Source: Oreocharis arfaki
Taxonomy: Eukaryota > Chordata > Aves > Passeriformes > Paramythiidae
DNA length: 64,000 nt
Assembly (NCBI GenBank): GCA_013398015.1
Contig: VZRR01013752.1
Location: 7,777-71,776 of the forward strand
Direction of reading: 5' to 3'
Shown: one piece after another, positions 10,289 through 22,700 of the stretch
Numbering within the stretch: the first letter of the stretch is position 1
Layout of the letters: every line of letters starts with the position of its first letter
Program-made: the position numbers and the translations under genes
The notes under the pieces: generated by a model
What the model saw: the letters and a program-made list of their open reading frames with translations, nothing else
Databases searched by the model: none
Told to the model about the DNA's origin: nothing

Positions 10289-11339
10289 TTCTGGTGCATT
10301 GATAAATATCCGAGAGCAAACCTGCTGCCATACTTCTTCACAATAACCAAACGTTATTAATTTATTAATATTGTTTCCTGAAAAATAAAGCAATTTAGGC
10401 GCTTTTCTTAAAATACCTGCCAGCAGCACGGTGGAAACTCTTCCTGCCTGGCCCTGGGCGTGTGCATGGGTGATTCAGGTGAATGCTTATAAAAATGGAC
10501 AAATAATTGCTCGAGTTACTTCATATTGAGATTTATGGGATGGTGAATGAATCCCTCGTGAAGAAAAAAGCCAAAGCTGTGGTTTTGGTGGCCCTCGGGC
10601 CATCATTTCCCAACTGGAAAGTTGAGGCACATGCCAGAAAGCCTCAGGATGAAAGACAAGGAGCAGCCCGAGCAGGGTTAGGAAAGGGAAACTGAGCTGT
10701 GAAACTGCTGTGGTTGGGAAAATGAGCTCCATGGAAAAGGCTGGGCTGCTCCAGGGGTGAGGATCTCAGCCCCACAAATGCCCCGGGGAAGAGGAGGAAG
10801 ATGAAACTGGGAAGTGGGAATGAGGGGTTTGTTGTGTCATGTCTCGGGATTAGTGGGTTTATTCCGCCAGGGGCAATCCCATCCCTGCTTCCTTCCATCC
10901 AACAGCTGCCTCCCAGCAGGTGAGATGTCCCAGCTGCAGGGAATGGCTGAGGGAGGAGCAAGAAGTCTGTGGACAGGGAAGGAATCACTTGGCTCTTCAA
11001 CAGGGCTGTGGAAGCCCTAGAGAGAATGGAGTCTGTCTCCTTAGCTCTCTCCCCAATTCCTATCCCCTTACTGCCCTTCCCAAAGGAGGGAGGACGTTCC
11101 TGAGCCCTCCTCCCCAGAGCAGCAAAAATCAGTTTTTATGAAAGCTCAGGACTGGTTCTGCTGAAAGAACCTCAGATTTATCTGTCACTGATCAGCTGTG
11201 AGGGAACTGTGGGAGATTCTGGATCTCCTCAAGCTCCCCGAGCCTTCAGGAGACCAGTCTGGGAACTTGACTCCAAACTTGGCTTCTCTCTTTAGCTCTA
11301 GGAAGTAAAAAAAGAGAGGTGGTAAAAAGAGAGTCGTTT
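10289..11339. other. Unique DNA, nothing recognised
   Basis: About 1 kb without a recognised exon or repeat. A short AT-rich motif run near 10470-10545 (including GCTTATAAAAATGG) is the only part that looks non-random. Confidence 0.35.
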
Positions 11340-11572
11340 TAGATGGGATATTGGGAAGGAATGGTTCCCTGGGAGGGTGGGCAGGCCCTGGCACAGGGTG
11401 CCCAGAGCAGCTGTGGCTGCCCCTGGGTCCCTGGCAGTGCCCAAGGCCAGGCTGGACACTGGGGCTTGGAGCAGCCTGGGACAGTGGAAGGTGTCCCTGC
11501 CATGGCAGGAGTGGAATTTTGGAGCTTTGAGGTCCCTCCCAACCCAAACCATTCCATGGACTATGATGGGAA
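11340..11572 (+). mobile_element. CR1 LINE fragment, type A 3' end
   Basis: It starts abruptly at AGATGGGATATTGGGAAGG and runs to the terminal block GTCCCTCCCAACCCAAACC and a tail CCATGGACTATGATGG. This is a classical 5'-truncated CR1 of about 230 bp. Confidence 0.93.
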
Positions 11573-13232
11573 CACTTTGCTGTAACAGCAGCCTGAAGGT
11601 ATAAAACACACGAAATCTTCCTGTAATTTTACCCACGGGTTTGAGAGAGGATTGTTAAGGGGTTGATGGAGATTTTCTGAGTTTTGCAGGACTTCTTCCA
11701 CCCAAAATGTGCTACAGCCAATATTTCAGTCTGGTTTTAGACAAACCCACGGTGTGGTGAGGCAGCTGCTCCGTAATTATTTGTGAATGAAGTCAATCAA
11801 CAGCCAATCCATGGCTCCATGCCGTTGGGAAAAGAGGGAGCTGGTGATGCAGCAATTGCCTCCAGATATCCAGCTTTTGCCACCAGACAGTTCCCAAAAG
11901 AACTCCAGTCATCAAAAATATCCTTTGTTGCAACCTCCAGATTTTTCCTTGTCTCCAACGTGTTGTAGCCCTGCATTAATGTGCAAGCAGGTGTATTCCT
12001 GCTGCTGTCCCTGGGGAAAACGGGATGGAGCTCGCCAGCCTCTTATCTCCTTTTCCAAGCCAACTGCTCCTCAGTGAACACGTTCATAGCGAGGGAAATG
12101 TGAGAGCTCTCCTTGCTTTTGAGTTTGAATCATTGGCAGGAACCCAGAATTTCCAGCAGCGTTTCATCTGAAATAATTAACAGCATCATTTCTGTGTCCT
12201 GGTGAAAGATAGGAGGAATGTAATTTAAATCCAATTTCAGGATAACGCCTGCTTTTTGTGCCCTGCTTATCTGGTGCAGAAGTTGGGGGAATTCTGCTGG
12301 ATTTCTGCTTGCCTTCCCCTCTCTCCATTTCACTTCTTTTCTGATGCTGCCCTAAAAAGGAACAGTGCAGAGAACCACGTGAAACTCCTATTGATTCCGG
12401 TGAAACCCTTGATAATTCAAGAATCCCAGAACTGCTGTTTTTATTGGTAAAAGATAAATCTTAACAGATAAAGCTGGAGTGCTCCAGACAGAAAAAGGCC
12501 CCTGGATGCACAATGTTGTGCCCTGTAGGGCCGTGTTTCATCTTTGCACAGCAGATTAGAGCTGCTGAGTTCTGTCCTGAGATCCACGTGGGGCTGTCAA
12601 GTGAATTTTTTCTGTCTTTACACCACCCCTGTGGAAAACAATGCCTGGGTGAGGGGTAGAGAAGGGAGGAGCTGGCTCCTTCTGAAGTTATCTCCAGAAA
12701 AAGATGCAAATTGATGGGGGTTTGGGAAAAAAATGCCGATGGATATCCGTGTAGGGAACAGTGGGAGAGGTGACAGCAGGACATTGTACCCTGCCCAAAG
12801 TGGGAGAATCGGGAGTGCTTGGCACTGGGGAGGGAGATGAAATAACTGAAGACTTGCCAAATCCTTGAACTCTTTCATTATTCATTAATAATTAAGTCAA
12901 GCTGGTCACGGGCTGGTGTAATCCCATCATCGCACTGGGAAGTTCAGCCACGTGCATTTCCCTCTGGTGTCCCTGCTGGAACCAAGGAAGCGAGGGAGGC
13001 TTTCCTGAACTGCTTCCCAGCTTCCAGAGCTCGCTCCCAGCACACTGGAGCTGCGAAATTTCAGCTGGAGAGGGTGTGGGGGTAATTTTTTCCTCACTAC
13101 TTTTCTCTTTTTTTCTCAAAGCTGGGCTTTGTTCGCAGAGCCCCAAACTCTGCGAGGAAACGGCCGCTCCTGGAGCATCAATCTCTGCACGTTCCCAATT
13201 AAGCTGCCAACCTCAGCACGGTGGGTTTAGGT
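11573..13232. other. Unique DNA, no gene recognised
   Basis: About 1.66 kb with no recognised exon, repeat or tandem array. Base composition is AT-richer than the CR1-dense parts. Confidence 0.4.
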
Positions 13233-13428
13233 GTCAGTCACGGAATATCCTGAGCTGGGATCCACCAGGATCATGGATCCAACCCCTGGCCCTGCCCAGA
13301 CACCCCAACAATCCCACCCTGAGCCCAGGAGTGGTGTCCAAACACTCCCGGAGCTCTGGCAGCCTTGGGAATGTGCTTCCCAGTACCCTCTGGGGGAAGA
13401 GCCTATTCCTGATATCCAAACTTTTGCT
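13233..13428 (-). mobile_element. CR1 LINE fragment, type B 3' end
   Basis: Reverse-orientation CR1 starting at GGAATATCCTGAGCTGGG and CCCAGACACCCCAACAATCC, ending near CTCTGGGGGAAGAGCC. It is about 195 bp and matches the copies at 24735 and 41635. Confidence 0.88.
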
Positions 13429-14305
13429 GCAAGTGCAGAAATATTGGGAAAAGGGCCAAAATGTGAATGCTGAGGGGTTTGGAGTGTTTTCAGTCGGTGG
13501 ATGGAAAGCACAGCTTGCTCTGGGAAAAATCTCCCTGCTCGCTTAAAGCCCAGCTTAGATGGAGTGGGTTTAGTCCAGCAGTGCAGTCTCCTCATGCTGA
13601 ACAAAAGGAAAACTTTGGGACAAGCTGGTGTTTAATGATTCCTGGACATGGAGCTGCTACTCCAAAACAAGCACCTCACACAGTTTTGAGGTGTGGAATC
13701 AGAGAATGAAGAATTTTCTAGCAAATGTATGCCTTTTCTGGTTGTTTGTAGCTTTTGTCAGTTGAGGAGGGCATGGACAGGACTGACACAGCTCCCCACA
13801 TAAAAAAAACTTATTTTAGTCCTCTAAATCTGACGAAGTGAAGGATTTAGGAAGATGGGGTTGCAGGTTTTGATCCCTCTTCTCACCTCTTCCTAGGCTG
13901 CTTCTGATCTCAGCCACCAAGGCTGGGTGGGGAGTGTGAAGCAGCTCCTCAGAGGGGGATGAAAAGCCTGGCTCTGGAGAGATGGACAGCCAGCAGGAGG
14001 GACAGACGAGAGTGACGGGGAATCAAAGGGGAAAAGGTGTGAGAGACAGGCAACAGGGGTGGGAAGGGCAGATAAAACAGGGCAGAATCATCAGGGGCTG
14101 CTGCACCGAAAGGGCTGAGAGGAAATTAGGCAGAAATCCTTACAGGAGATGTTGTTTTGTCTTCCAGCTCCTCTCACTGGGAAATACCTGGAGTAGGCAG
14201 AGAGATGAAGCAAATCCTCCATTGGCTGTGGAGTCTCCTGCAAATCTGAGCTCCTCTGGGGAGAGGGGACTGTCGGATGTGTGTGAGAAACGGGGTGAGA
14301 GCAAC
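13429..14305. other. Unique DNA, nothing recognised
   Basis: No exon or repeat is recognised. Confidence 0.35.
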
Positions 14306-14850
14306 CACAGAATCCCAGAAGGGTTTGGGCTGGAAGGAACCTTAAAGCCCGTCCAGTGCCATGGGCAGGGACACCTCCCACTGTCCCAGGCTGCTCCAAG
14401 CCCCAATGTCCAGCCTGGCCTTGGACACTGCCAGGGATCCAGGGGCGGCCACAGCTGCTCTGGGCACCCTGTGCCAGGGCCTGCCCACCCTCCCAGGGAA
14501 CAATTCCTTCCCAATATCCCATCCAGCCCTGCCCTCTGGCACTGGGAAGCATTCCCTGGGTCCTGTCCCTCCATCCCTTGTACAGAGTCTCTCTCCATGT
14601 TTCCTGTAGCTCCTTCAGGCCCTGCAAGGCCACAGTGAGGTCACCCCAGAGCTTCTCCTCTCCAGGCTGAACAATCCCAGCTCTCCCAGCCTTTCCTCCC
14701 AGCAGAGCTGCTCCATCCCTCTGATCATCCTGGATCCTCCTCTGGACTCTCCAGCAGCTCCAAGTCCCTCCTGTGCTGGGCCCCAGGGCTGGGGCAGCTC
14801 TGCAGGTGGGGTCTCACCTGAGCACAGGGGCACAGGGGCAAAATCTCCTC
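14306..14850 (-). mobile_element. CR1 LINE fragment, type A, long copy
   Basis: About 545 bp in reverse orientation. It begins with the 3' end (CACAGAATCCCAGAAGGG), passes GGGATCCAGGGGCGGCC and CTCCAGGCTGAACAATCCC, and extends farther 5' than any other type A copy here, to GGTCTCACCTGAGCACAGG. It is useful as a local reference for the type A consensus. Confidence 0.93.
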
Positions 14851-15589
14851 AATTTGCTCTTCAGCCCCACTCTTGTTTTCCACGTTTATTTGTGTGATAA
14901 AGCAGTGGGATGCTTATGGAAGCATCAGAGGCTTCCAGAGTGGGCCCTGGCAAACTCTGCAATCCTGGATATGCAACAGCAAACCTGAGAGAGGCTGTAC
15001 CCAAAAATCCTGTGTTCCTAGACCAATTATTTTTTATATCTCCCATCATTTCTGGCTTGGCAAAGCTGTCTCCCCAGAGAAGGCTCCTTGGGAGGGGCAC
15101 ATCAGAGGATGAAAGGAGTCAAAACAGGGACTCGGGGCTTGCCAGGCCAGTGAGATTTGTGAGGCAGGAATTTGTTTGCACCCAGGTCCCTTTTGGGCAA
15201 TGTCAGGATTGATCCAGCACCTTTGGAGAGCCTGGCATTAACAGAAACTCACTCTTGAACACAAAAGTCCACTTAATGGAATAGTTCTGAATTTCAGGGC
15301 CTCTCTGAGACGGGGATCTCTGCCTCGAAACCTCTGACAGCAGAAAATTGAGGGTTTGTTGGTTTTTTGCTTGGGTTCTTTTTGTTGTTGTTGTTGTTTC
15401 TCTGCTGTGTTTTTGCCTGGGCCTCCACTAATTAAGCAGCAATTTAGCTGCTTACACTTTGAAGTTTCATTCACTACCTGTCCTGTGTTAAGTCAACAAA
15501 AGGCTACATCTAAGGCAGCGAGGCTCAGGCCATCACTTCTTCTTTTTTTTTTCCCTTTGGCTGCCTAATTAAGTGTAATTACTTTATTT
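14851..15589. other. Unique DNA with (TTG)n and poly-T tracts
   Basis: A TTG run lies near 15381-15399 and a poly-T run near 15541-15553. No exon or interspersed repeat is recognised. Confidence 0.4.
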
Positions 15590-16380
15590 TGTGCCGGGCT
15601 TCGTAGCCGTCCCGTTGCCTTGTAATAATTGAAATTGCCTGGATGCTGCGGGGGGACTGTGTGACGCCAGAGAGGAGACGTTCCCGCTGTCCTTCCCTGG
15701 AATAGCATGGAAGCGCGGCGCACGGAGCCAGCATTTCCCTACCTACTCATTAGCTGCCCTGGAGGAGAAGCACCAGAGAGGCGCTGCTTTTATAGGGCCA
15801 GGATGTGTAACGCTTTAGGCTGCCGTGCCTAAAAATAGCCTGCGCTGCCGGGGACAAGCTGGGACCAGCCGCAGAGGGAATCCTGCGCGTTCAGAGCAGT
15901 GACCTCCCCGTGGCACAGCAGCTCTGCATCCGCTCCCTCCTCGTGCCGCGGTTGTGGCGGATCAAAAGCGGCGCGCTGCCACCCCTTATCTCTCGAGGGG
16001 CATTTGAAGAATTACTGTCCCCTTGACAAGCAGAACACTCCCGCTGCTTCTATTCGGGAGATCAAGCAGCCACCCCAACCCCTCCCCAGCCAAAAAAAAA
16101 AATCACCTGCGTTTCATTTCTCCCCCCTCGCGCACCAGGGAAAGGGCGCTGCAGGAGGAGTAAATGAGTGCCCAGCGTGGTTAATGAGCTCGGGGAGAGC
16201 TCCCTGAGCCACGGAGCAGCCTGGATTTGGAGCCAGGCTTTAATCATTAATCATTTGGGAAATGTAGCGCTCAGCAGCGCTAATAACAGGGGTGGCTTTG
16301 GCTCTGTGCTGGCCGGGGACACCGGAGCATCCTCGGAGCCCTCCCTCTCCTCGCTGGTGCCAGCAGGTCTACGCTGAGCA
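15590..16380. promoter_or_regulatory. CpG-rich unique block with MEF2 consensus and TAAT cluster
   Basis: This block is repeat-free and richer in CpG than its flanks. It holds a perfect MEF2-type site CTAAAAATAG at 15829-15838, with TTTTATAGGG about 40 bp upstream of it, and a tandem homeodomain-type motif TAATCATTAATCATT at 16241-16255. These are sequence facts; a role as an enhancer or promoter is inference. No reading frame supports an exon. Confidence 0.35.
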
Positions 16381-17574
16381 GTTAAAACTAATCTAAAGTT
16401 TTAGATCTAAAGTCTCCCAAGCTGCACTCGAGTTTAAAGAGGAAGGGGGGAAAGGGAAAAAAAAAAAAAAAAAAACAAACCAAAAAAAAAGCCAAACAAC
16501 CTCTGGCTTTCTACAGGCCAGATAATTTGTGGAGTGTTTGGAGGAACATCACAAAGAATACAAATGGAAAAACAATTAATCAACTTAATGGAAAAGAGGG
16601 ATGAGGCTGGGTCTCTGCAGAAGCAATGTCACAGCAGTATTTGGGTCCTAACAGGAAGCAGGAGCTCGGTTGGAGCTGGTTTGATATCAAATGGCTTGGG
16701 GGGGGCAGGGAAGACTGAGTTTTTGGGGCAGTTTTGTGAGGGGCAGCAAGATAAAAATCAGGGATTTGCTGGGGGGGGGTTGGTTTGGTTGTGGGGATGT
16801 TTGTTGGGGGCTTTAAACGCTGAAGAAAACCTGATTCCTGCCACTTCTTGTTCTGATTTAAACACCTCGGGCTGGCTATGCCTGAATTATAAAAATAATT
16901 CTTTGTCTCTGTGCCTGTGCTTGGCATCCAGCCCTCTGAGTTTATGCTGTCAGTGACAGAGTGCACAAGTCACTGGTTAAAAACAGGGAGATACTGGGAA
17001 AATGTTTGCTTTTTCCTCATGGAATAGGATTTTAGGCTGTTTGGGGAATACAGGGATGGGCGATTGTATATTCAGCTGATCCACTTTGTGTTTAGGACCC
17101 CAATGGGAGTGTGTTTGGACGAGGGCTGAGGATGAGAACGTTCATCTCCACCGTGAAAAGCATCTCAGTTTTACCCAGCACCTAAGCTAAACCACACAAA
17201 ATCCTTTTTTTATTTATTTTATCTTACATTTCCGCTCTCTCAGAGCCCTGTTTGCCCCCTCATGATGGCACAAGCACGGGAAGCAGGGAGCCTGTAGGTC
17301 TGTGCTCAATTTCAGGCCCAGGGACATCATTAATGATTAACTTCCCTCATTGAACACCAATTTAAATCAGGTCCATTTAGAGCATTGCGAGCACAGAGCC
17401 CTTGGAGTCAGGCTCACGTCACCAGATTCTTTTCAGGATGAGCTGAACGAGGTTTTGGTGGCAGAGCTACAGGGGGATACTCTGCATCGTCCTTTGGAGA
17501 GTCAAAGGAATCCATCCAAATTTATATTTATATACAAATATAATTATGTATTTATGATATTTTATATTTTTGAG
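16381..17574. other. Unique DNA with A-rich tract
   Basis: Near 16459-16492 lies a long A-rich run interrupted by AAACC. 17520-17573 is an AT-rich low-complexity stretch. No exon or interspersed repeat is recognised. Confidence 0.4.
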
Positions 17575-17692
17575 AGAGAGGGACTTTGGACAGGGGCCTG
17601 GAGCCAAGGGGGAATGGCTTCCTATGGATAGAGGGCAGGGTTAGCTCGGATATTGGGAAGAAATTCTCCCATCAGGGTGCTGAGGCGGTTGG
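17575..17692 (+). mobile_element. CR1 LINE internal fragment, type A, 3'-truncated
   Basis: GAGGGACTTTGGACAGGGGC through GGATATTGGGAAGAAATTC to GGGTGCTGAGGC matches CR1. It then breaks off before the usual GCCCTGG block. A second copy in the same orientation starts about 130 bp downstream. Confidence 0.8.
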
Positions 17693-17824
17693 GATTTTGT
17701 TTCCCTTGTGCTTTGTTTTCCACAGATTGATGCTGAACTTGATCCGACACTTCAGTGCCCAGGTTTTGAGTCTCAGACAGACCTTCAGCAGGTCTCAGAG
17801 AGGTGAGAAAGTGGCCAGGCAAAA

Positions 17825-18205
17825 GCAGCTGGGGCTGCTCAGGAGAGGAGAAGGTTGTGGGGAGACCTCAGAGCTCCTTCCAGGGTCTGAAGGGACACAG
17901 GGAAGCTGGAGAGGGACCCTGCAGCAGGAACTGGAGGGACAGGACACAGGGAATGGCTTCCCACTGAAAAGGGGGAAATTTAGTTTGGATTTATGGGAAG
18001 GAATTGTTCCCTGGGAGGGTGGGCAGGCCCTGGCACAGGGTGCCCAGAGCAGCTATGGCTGCCCCTGGATCCCTGGCAGTGCCCAAGGCCAGGCTGGACA
18101 TTGGGGCTTGGAGCAGCCTGGGACAGTGGGAGGTGTCCCTGCCCATGGCAGGGGTGGGATGAGCTGATCCTCAAGGACCCTTCCAAGCCAAACCCCTCAT
18201 TGATT
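17825..18205 (+). mobile_element. CR1 LINE fragment, type A 3' region
   Basis: It begins at GCAGCTGGGGCTGCTCAGG, contains GAGAGGGACCCTGCAGCAGG, the GGAAGGAATTGTTCCCTGG block and the 3' terminal block ending CAAGCCAAACCCC. It matches the minus-strand copy at 30682-31095 over most of its length. Confidence 0.92.
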
Positions 18206-19699
18206 GTGTGATACCAGCCCTTGCTATCTGAACTCGCCAAGGGTCATTATCAGACGTTCCCATCTCCCTGCCCAGGGGTGTCAAATAAGGGTAATTAGTG
18301 AAATATAATTGGGGTAAGTCCATTTGCACACCAGCTCTTTGGGAGAGGGTTCCTAGCTGGGTGTAGGGGCTGTCTGGCCCCCCGAATGTTCCTGGGTTTA
18401 TCACCCAGCGCTACATTTAAAACAGTGATGTGCACCCAGCCCCACACCTGTGAGGCCCCAGGAAATCTCCCCACCAGCTCTGATCCCAATGGATCTGGGA
18501 GAAGATTCTGGAGAAGCGTTCCCACCCTCTCGCTCCCGTGGATTTCCGTGTGAGGACAAGACGTGAAGGCAACGCCCGGATCTCCGTGCGCCTGGAGCTG
18601 GCGGGGCTCAGCTTGAACATCAAAAATGCAACCCCCAAGCGCTTGCAGCCCCTGTGTCCTGTTCCCAGCAGCTGGGATTGATGGGCTGCTCCCCAGGAGA
18701 ACAACAAAGCCTGAGCTGGGCCTTTAACAAATCGCCGGGGGCAGCAGGGGAGGGAGGATAACGGAAGGAGAAGGATGGTGCCTCTAAATGAGGAAGGAAA
18801 AGGAAAAGACAACGCTTGCAGGGTTTTAATTGCACGAGTCCTGGGGCTGGCGAGAAAAGGGCTCCATCCTATCGGAGCCCAACAAATGGCTCATGAGATT
18901 TTGAACCATTTCCAGAAAACCTGAGCAATATCAAAGGGGTACCAGCCCTTCAGAGCAAGGGTAATTTAGGTTCTTTTCAGCCTTCTCGTACGGCAGCAAA
19001 TGTCCCAGATCTGTTGTTGCCACCTCAGTTTCCAAAGGGGAACTACATGTTGTGGAAAACGGCGATTTAAAAGCAGATTTTCTTCCTACAACTCCAAAGC
19101 CAGGTCTAGGTAAGGCCTCCCAGTCAAGCAAAATCTAGCCCAGGCTTAGGTGAGGCTTTGATAAACTTCATCTTTCTGGGATGAGCCAGTGGGGGCAAGT
19201 TAAGTCTCACATTTTTTCAGCTCTTTCGGGGAAGCCCATGTGTGTCCCAAATCCCAGTTATTACAGATTTTGAATAAGAATTTGGCAATTAAGGGTGCTG
19301 TGGGATGAGAGGGAAGGTATTTACATGAGGAGTAATTAATTAAAGACAGGAAAAACTGAGCAGGAGTGAGCAGCCACCCTTTGGAGAGGAGAGATGTCAC
19401 CAACAGGTGGTTAAAGGATTTGAGCAAGGATTCAATGCACTGAGAAATAAGTGGGAGAGCCACAGAGTGGAAAAGTTTGTTGATGACACTAAGTTTTACC
19501 CCCCAAGCTTTTTAGGGGGATACAGTTGAGAGGCAGCGATCCTTGGGAGCTTTGAGAGTAAAGGACTCCGGTGGGAAGACACAAAAATCAGAAGTGGAGC
19601 TACAGGAGAGGCCGGGGAAGGGCATTTCGGATCTTAGCCTGGAAAAACACTCAGGAGGATCTGACAGAACTGTGGGGAAAAAGGAGCGGTCAGCAGGGT
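18206..19699. other. Unique DNA with possible reverse transcriptase remnant
   Basis: Mostly unrecognised. At 19470-19502 the plus strand can be read as Lys-Phe-Val-Asp-Asp-Thr-Lys, resembling the FADDTK motif of CR1-type reverse transcriptases, but the surrounding frame does not clearly match. It may be a decayed internal CR1 piece or chance. Confidence 0.3.
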
Positions 19700-19922
19700 T
19701 ACATGGGATATTGGGAAGGAATTCCTCCCTGGGAGGGTGGGCAGGCCCTGGCACAGGGTGCCCAGAGCAGCTGTGGCTGCCCCTGGATCCCTGGCAGTGT
19801 CCAAGGCCAGGCTGGACATTGGGGCTTGGAGCAGCCTGGGACAGTGGAAGGTGTCCCTGCCCATGGCAGGGGATGAGCTTTGAGGTCCCTTCCCACCCAA
19901 ACCATTCTGGGATTCTCTGAAT
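19700..19922 (+). mobile_element. CR1 LINE fragment, type A 3' end
   Basis: It begins at ACATGGGATATTGGGAAGG and ends CCATTCTGGGATTCTCTG. The segment after CCATGGCAGGGG is a few bases shorter than in other copies. Confidence 0.93.
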
Positions 19923-20621
19923 GATTTCAAACCAACTCCTTAATACCGTTAAAAATATCTTTTATTTCCTTTTCCCTTTTTGACCAGTTATCCAAGTTGT
20001 GATCCAGGCCTCCAAGTCTGCTTCTATTGTGTCTGCCAACATCTTTGATGGCACTGCAGAGTGGAAGGGCTCCCAAGCCAACAGCTGGAAGGTCTGTAAG
20101 CGTTCTAAGGTTCTGTGCACACTTAAAAAACCCATTAGCTGAACGGTTTTTTGCAGCAGAATATCAATCTTGGAGCAGTTGCAGGAGAAAGTACTTAATA
20201 TTGAATTTCCTTGCCTTTAAATTTGAATTAGAAGGATGTACTTCTGTGGCTTTGTGTTTTCGAATGCAGCTCCAAAAATACCACGCAGACACTTTCGGAT
20301 ACGTCCCTTGTAATTGTAATGTCTCTCTTGGCAACTGGGCTGCATTATAAAGATATATCGTGGCTGTGCTGAGGGTACTTGTTCCACCAAAAAAGTCCTC
20401 ATTAAAGCCAGATTCGATATTACTAACTGCTTGTTCTTTTGGAAAACTGAAATTGCTCTTATTGAAAAATCTGAGGTAACTCGCCCATTGTTGGGGGTTT
20501 TTTTGTGAATTCCATCCTCTTTCTCCATAGGGGAAAGAAATAATCCAAACAGGAGAGAGATTCCAGCTGTAAGGCTGCTCCTGTTTTCTGGAATCTTTCA
20601 AATACATAAATGTTGCTCTTC
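19923..20621. other. Unique AT-rich DNA
   Basis: No exon or repeat is recognised; composition is AT-rich. Confidence 0.35.
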
Positions 20622-20808
20622 CTAGAAAGGGTGCTCAGGCCTTGGCAGGGGCTGCCCAGGGAGCTTTGGAGTACCCGTGGCTGGAGGTGTCCAAGGAAGG
20701 GCTGGAGGGGGCACTCAGAGCTCTGGGCTGGGGACAAGGTGGGCATCGGGCACAGCTGGGACTCCATGGGCTGGGAGGGCTTTTCCAGCCTCACTGAGTC
20801 TGTGGTGT
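20622..20808 (+). mobile_element. CR1 LINE fragment, type C 3' end
   Basis: Starts at CTAGAAAGGGTGCTCAGGC and runs to GCTTTTCCAGCCTCACTG. It corresponds to the last ~190 bp of the copies at 6677 and 41018. Confidence 0.9.
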
Positions 20809-21360
20809 AAAAATCTGAGAGAATCCTTTGCAATCCAGGGAATGAGCCATGGGGATTGCTGTAAAAGTGGGATGAGAGCAGGCCAGGTTTCCTCTTGGGC
20901 AAGCACTTCATTCCCAGTGTGAATATTCCACATGGGAACAAACCCAGTGTCCTCAGGAGCTGCTGTCAGTGCTTGGCTGTCTCTGGCCCCCCATGGAACG
21001 GATCCACGTGAGTTCTGCCGTGTGGGTTCTCCTCAGTCACACCCATTCCATGGTCCCTGCTCCTCTGGATTCATCCCTCCTTGCTGAGCTGTGACCCTCA
21101 GACTCCTGATTCCTCTCTCTTGGATTGAAGTTTCTTGTGTCACCCTACAGCATTTTTTGGCTCTTGTGGTGTCCCCCGGGCTCTCTGACCTCCTCTGTGC
21201 CTCAAACACATCAATCTGTAATTTAATTGCCCAAATTCTCCTTCCACCACTTTTTTCCAGTGCAATCTTTGAGGCTTTTGATGGTTTTGAACTTTGCCTG
21301 TGACACAAGGCCTGATGCATGCAAATCCACTGCCACTCCCTTTTCCCCTGATGTCATGGA
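20809..21360. other. Unique DNA, nothing recognised
   Basis: No exon or repeat is recognised. Confidence 0.35.
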
Positions 21361-21503
21361 ACTACACAATCCCAGAATAGTTTGTGTTGGAAGGGACCCT
21401 AAATCCCAGCCAGTGCCACAGGCAGGGACACCTCCCACTGTCCCAGGCTGCTCCAAGCCCCATCCAACCTGGCCTTGGGCACTGCCAGGGATCCAGGGAC
21501 AAC
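21361..21503 (-). mobile_element. CR1 LINE fragment, type A 3' end
   Basis: Begins CTACACAATCCCAGAATAG, includes GGGACACCTCCCACTGTCCC and stops just after GGGATCCAGGGACAAC, giving about 140 bp. Confidence 0.9.
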
Positions 21504-22700
21504 AAAGCTGTGCTGGTGGCTGGCCTGGCCTGGCCTCAGGGATTTATTGCAGAACATTTATAAAACATGCTCCATTTTATAAATAATGGAGGAGGGACAG
21601 AGAAAACCTCCTGTAAAGTGAGTCAGGACAGAAGGAAGGTCCCTAAACTGCTCCATGGTTTTGCTGTTGGCATCTCATTCCTGGAAAACCGAAGTGCGAG
21701 TGTGTGGATGGCCAATATCTCTGTCGTTACACAGGCATAGATAACACGGCTGATTAACCGTGGCTAATGAACCACGGCTAATTAAGCAGGGCCATGCTTT
21801 GGGACACTCAGCAGTGCCTCTGCTGTGGGCCGGGAGGGAAGCAGGAGCGGGCCCGTCCCTGCCCCGCCGCTCGGAGCTCCCTGCGTCTCGCCAGACACTC
21901 AGACTCCTCGGAGCACTTTCACAATCATCTCTCGGCTCCTCAATTACCGCTTCCTCCTCCTCCTCCCCCGCCTCTCCCTCCTGTTTGACCTTCTGGTCAT
22001 TCCTCGGGCGCTGGATGCGGAGCCGGAGCTCCAGCACCCCTCCAATTAAAGGCAGGAGAGTGTGGCACACCAGAGTTGCCTAACGAACCTCTGAAACCCC
22101 TCCACCTCTCCTTGATCTCCCTTTGGACCCATCTCAAACCCCGGGTTTCTCCCTGACACGGTGATTCCAGGGCCTGCTTTGCTTTTTGGCTGTGGGTGCA
22201 GTGTGAGGCGCAGGCTGGATGCCCGGGTTCACATCTTGCACTCGGGGGATTTATTTTTAATTCCCAAAGCCCACTGGATGGAATGATCAGCAATCAAAGA
22301 GTAGGCAGTTATCACTCTTGCAAACTTTCCTGGGCCTCAGTAATTAACCCAACAAATTAGTTAAAGGCTCCAATGCGGAAGGAGATCGCTAGACTGTGGT
22401 CAAGACACACATTTAAGGATTTTTCCCTTAAGCTGCTTTTCTGGGGGAAGCTTTGATAAAAGCCATATGATCCCAATTATCATTAACTCCGTGTGGTTTC
22501 GCTGCGTTTGGAGCTCTCAGACGTCAGCAGACAGGAGCCCTGTGTTCAGGCTTTAATGTAGGGCTGGTATTTATGTAATTCCCGTTTGGATTTGTCAGCT
22601 GACAGCTGAAAGGGAAGATTTCAGACAATTTATGGGCACAGCCTGTGGCCCGTTGTGCTGAGTGACACTTCCTCCATGGAGCTCATGTGACAGAGAGCTG
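21504..22700. promoter_or_regulatory. Repeat-free block with symmetric TAAT cluster and CpG-rich patch
   Basis: At 21745-21785 a 13-bp direct repeat (CACGGCTGATTAA, then CACGGCTAATTAA) brackets an inverted CCGTGG/CCACGG pair, giving three ATTA/TAAT cores in 40 bp. 21830-22030 is CpG-enriched. At about 22595-22620 two overlapping CAGCTG-type E-boxes (GTCAGCTGACAGCTG) occur. A regulatory role is inference; no exon is visible. Confidence 0.3.
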
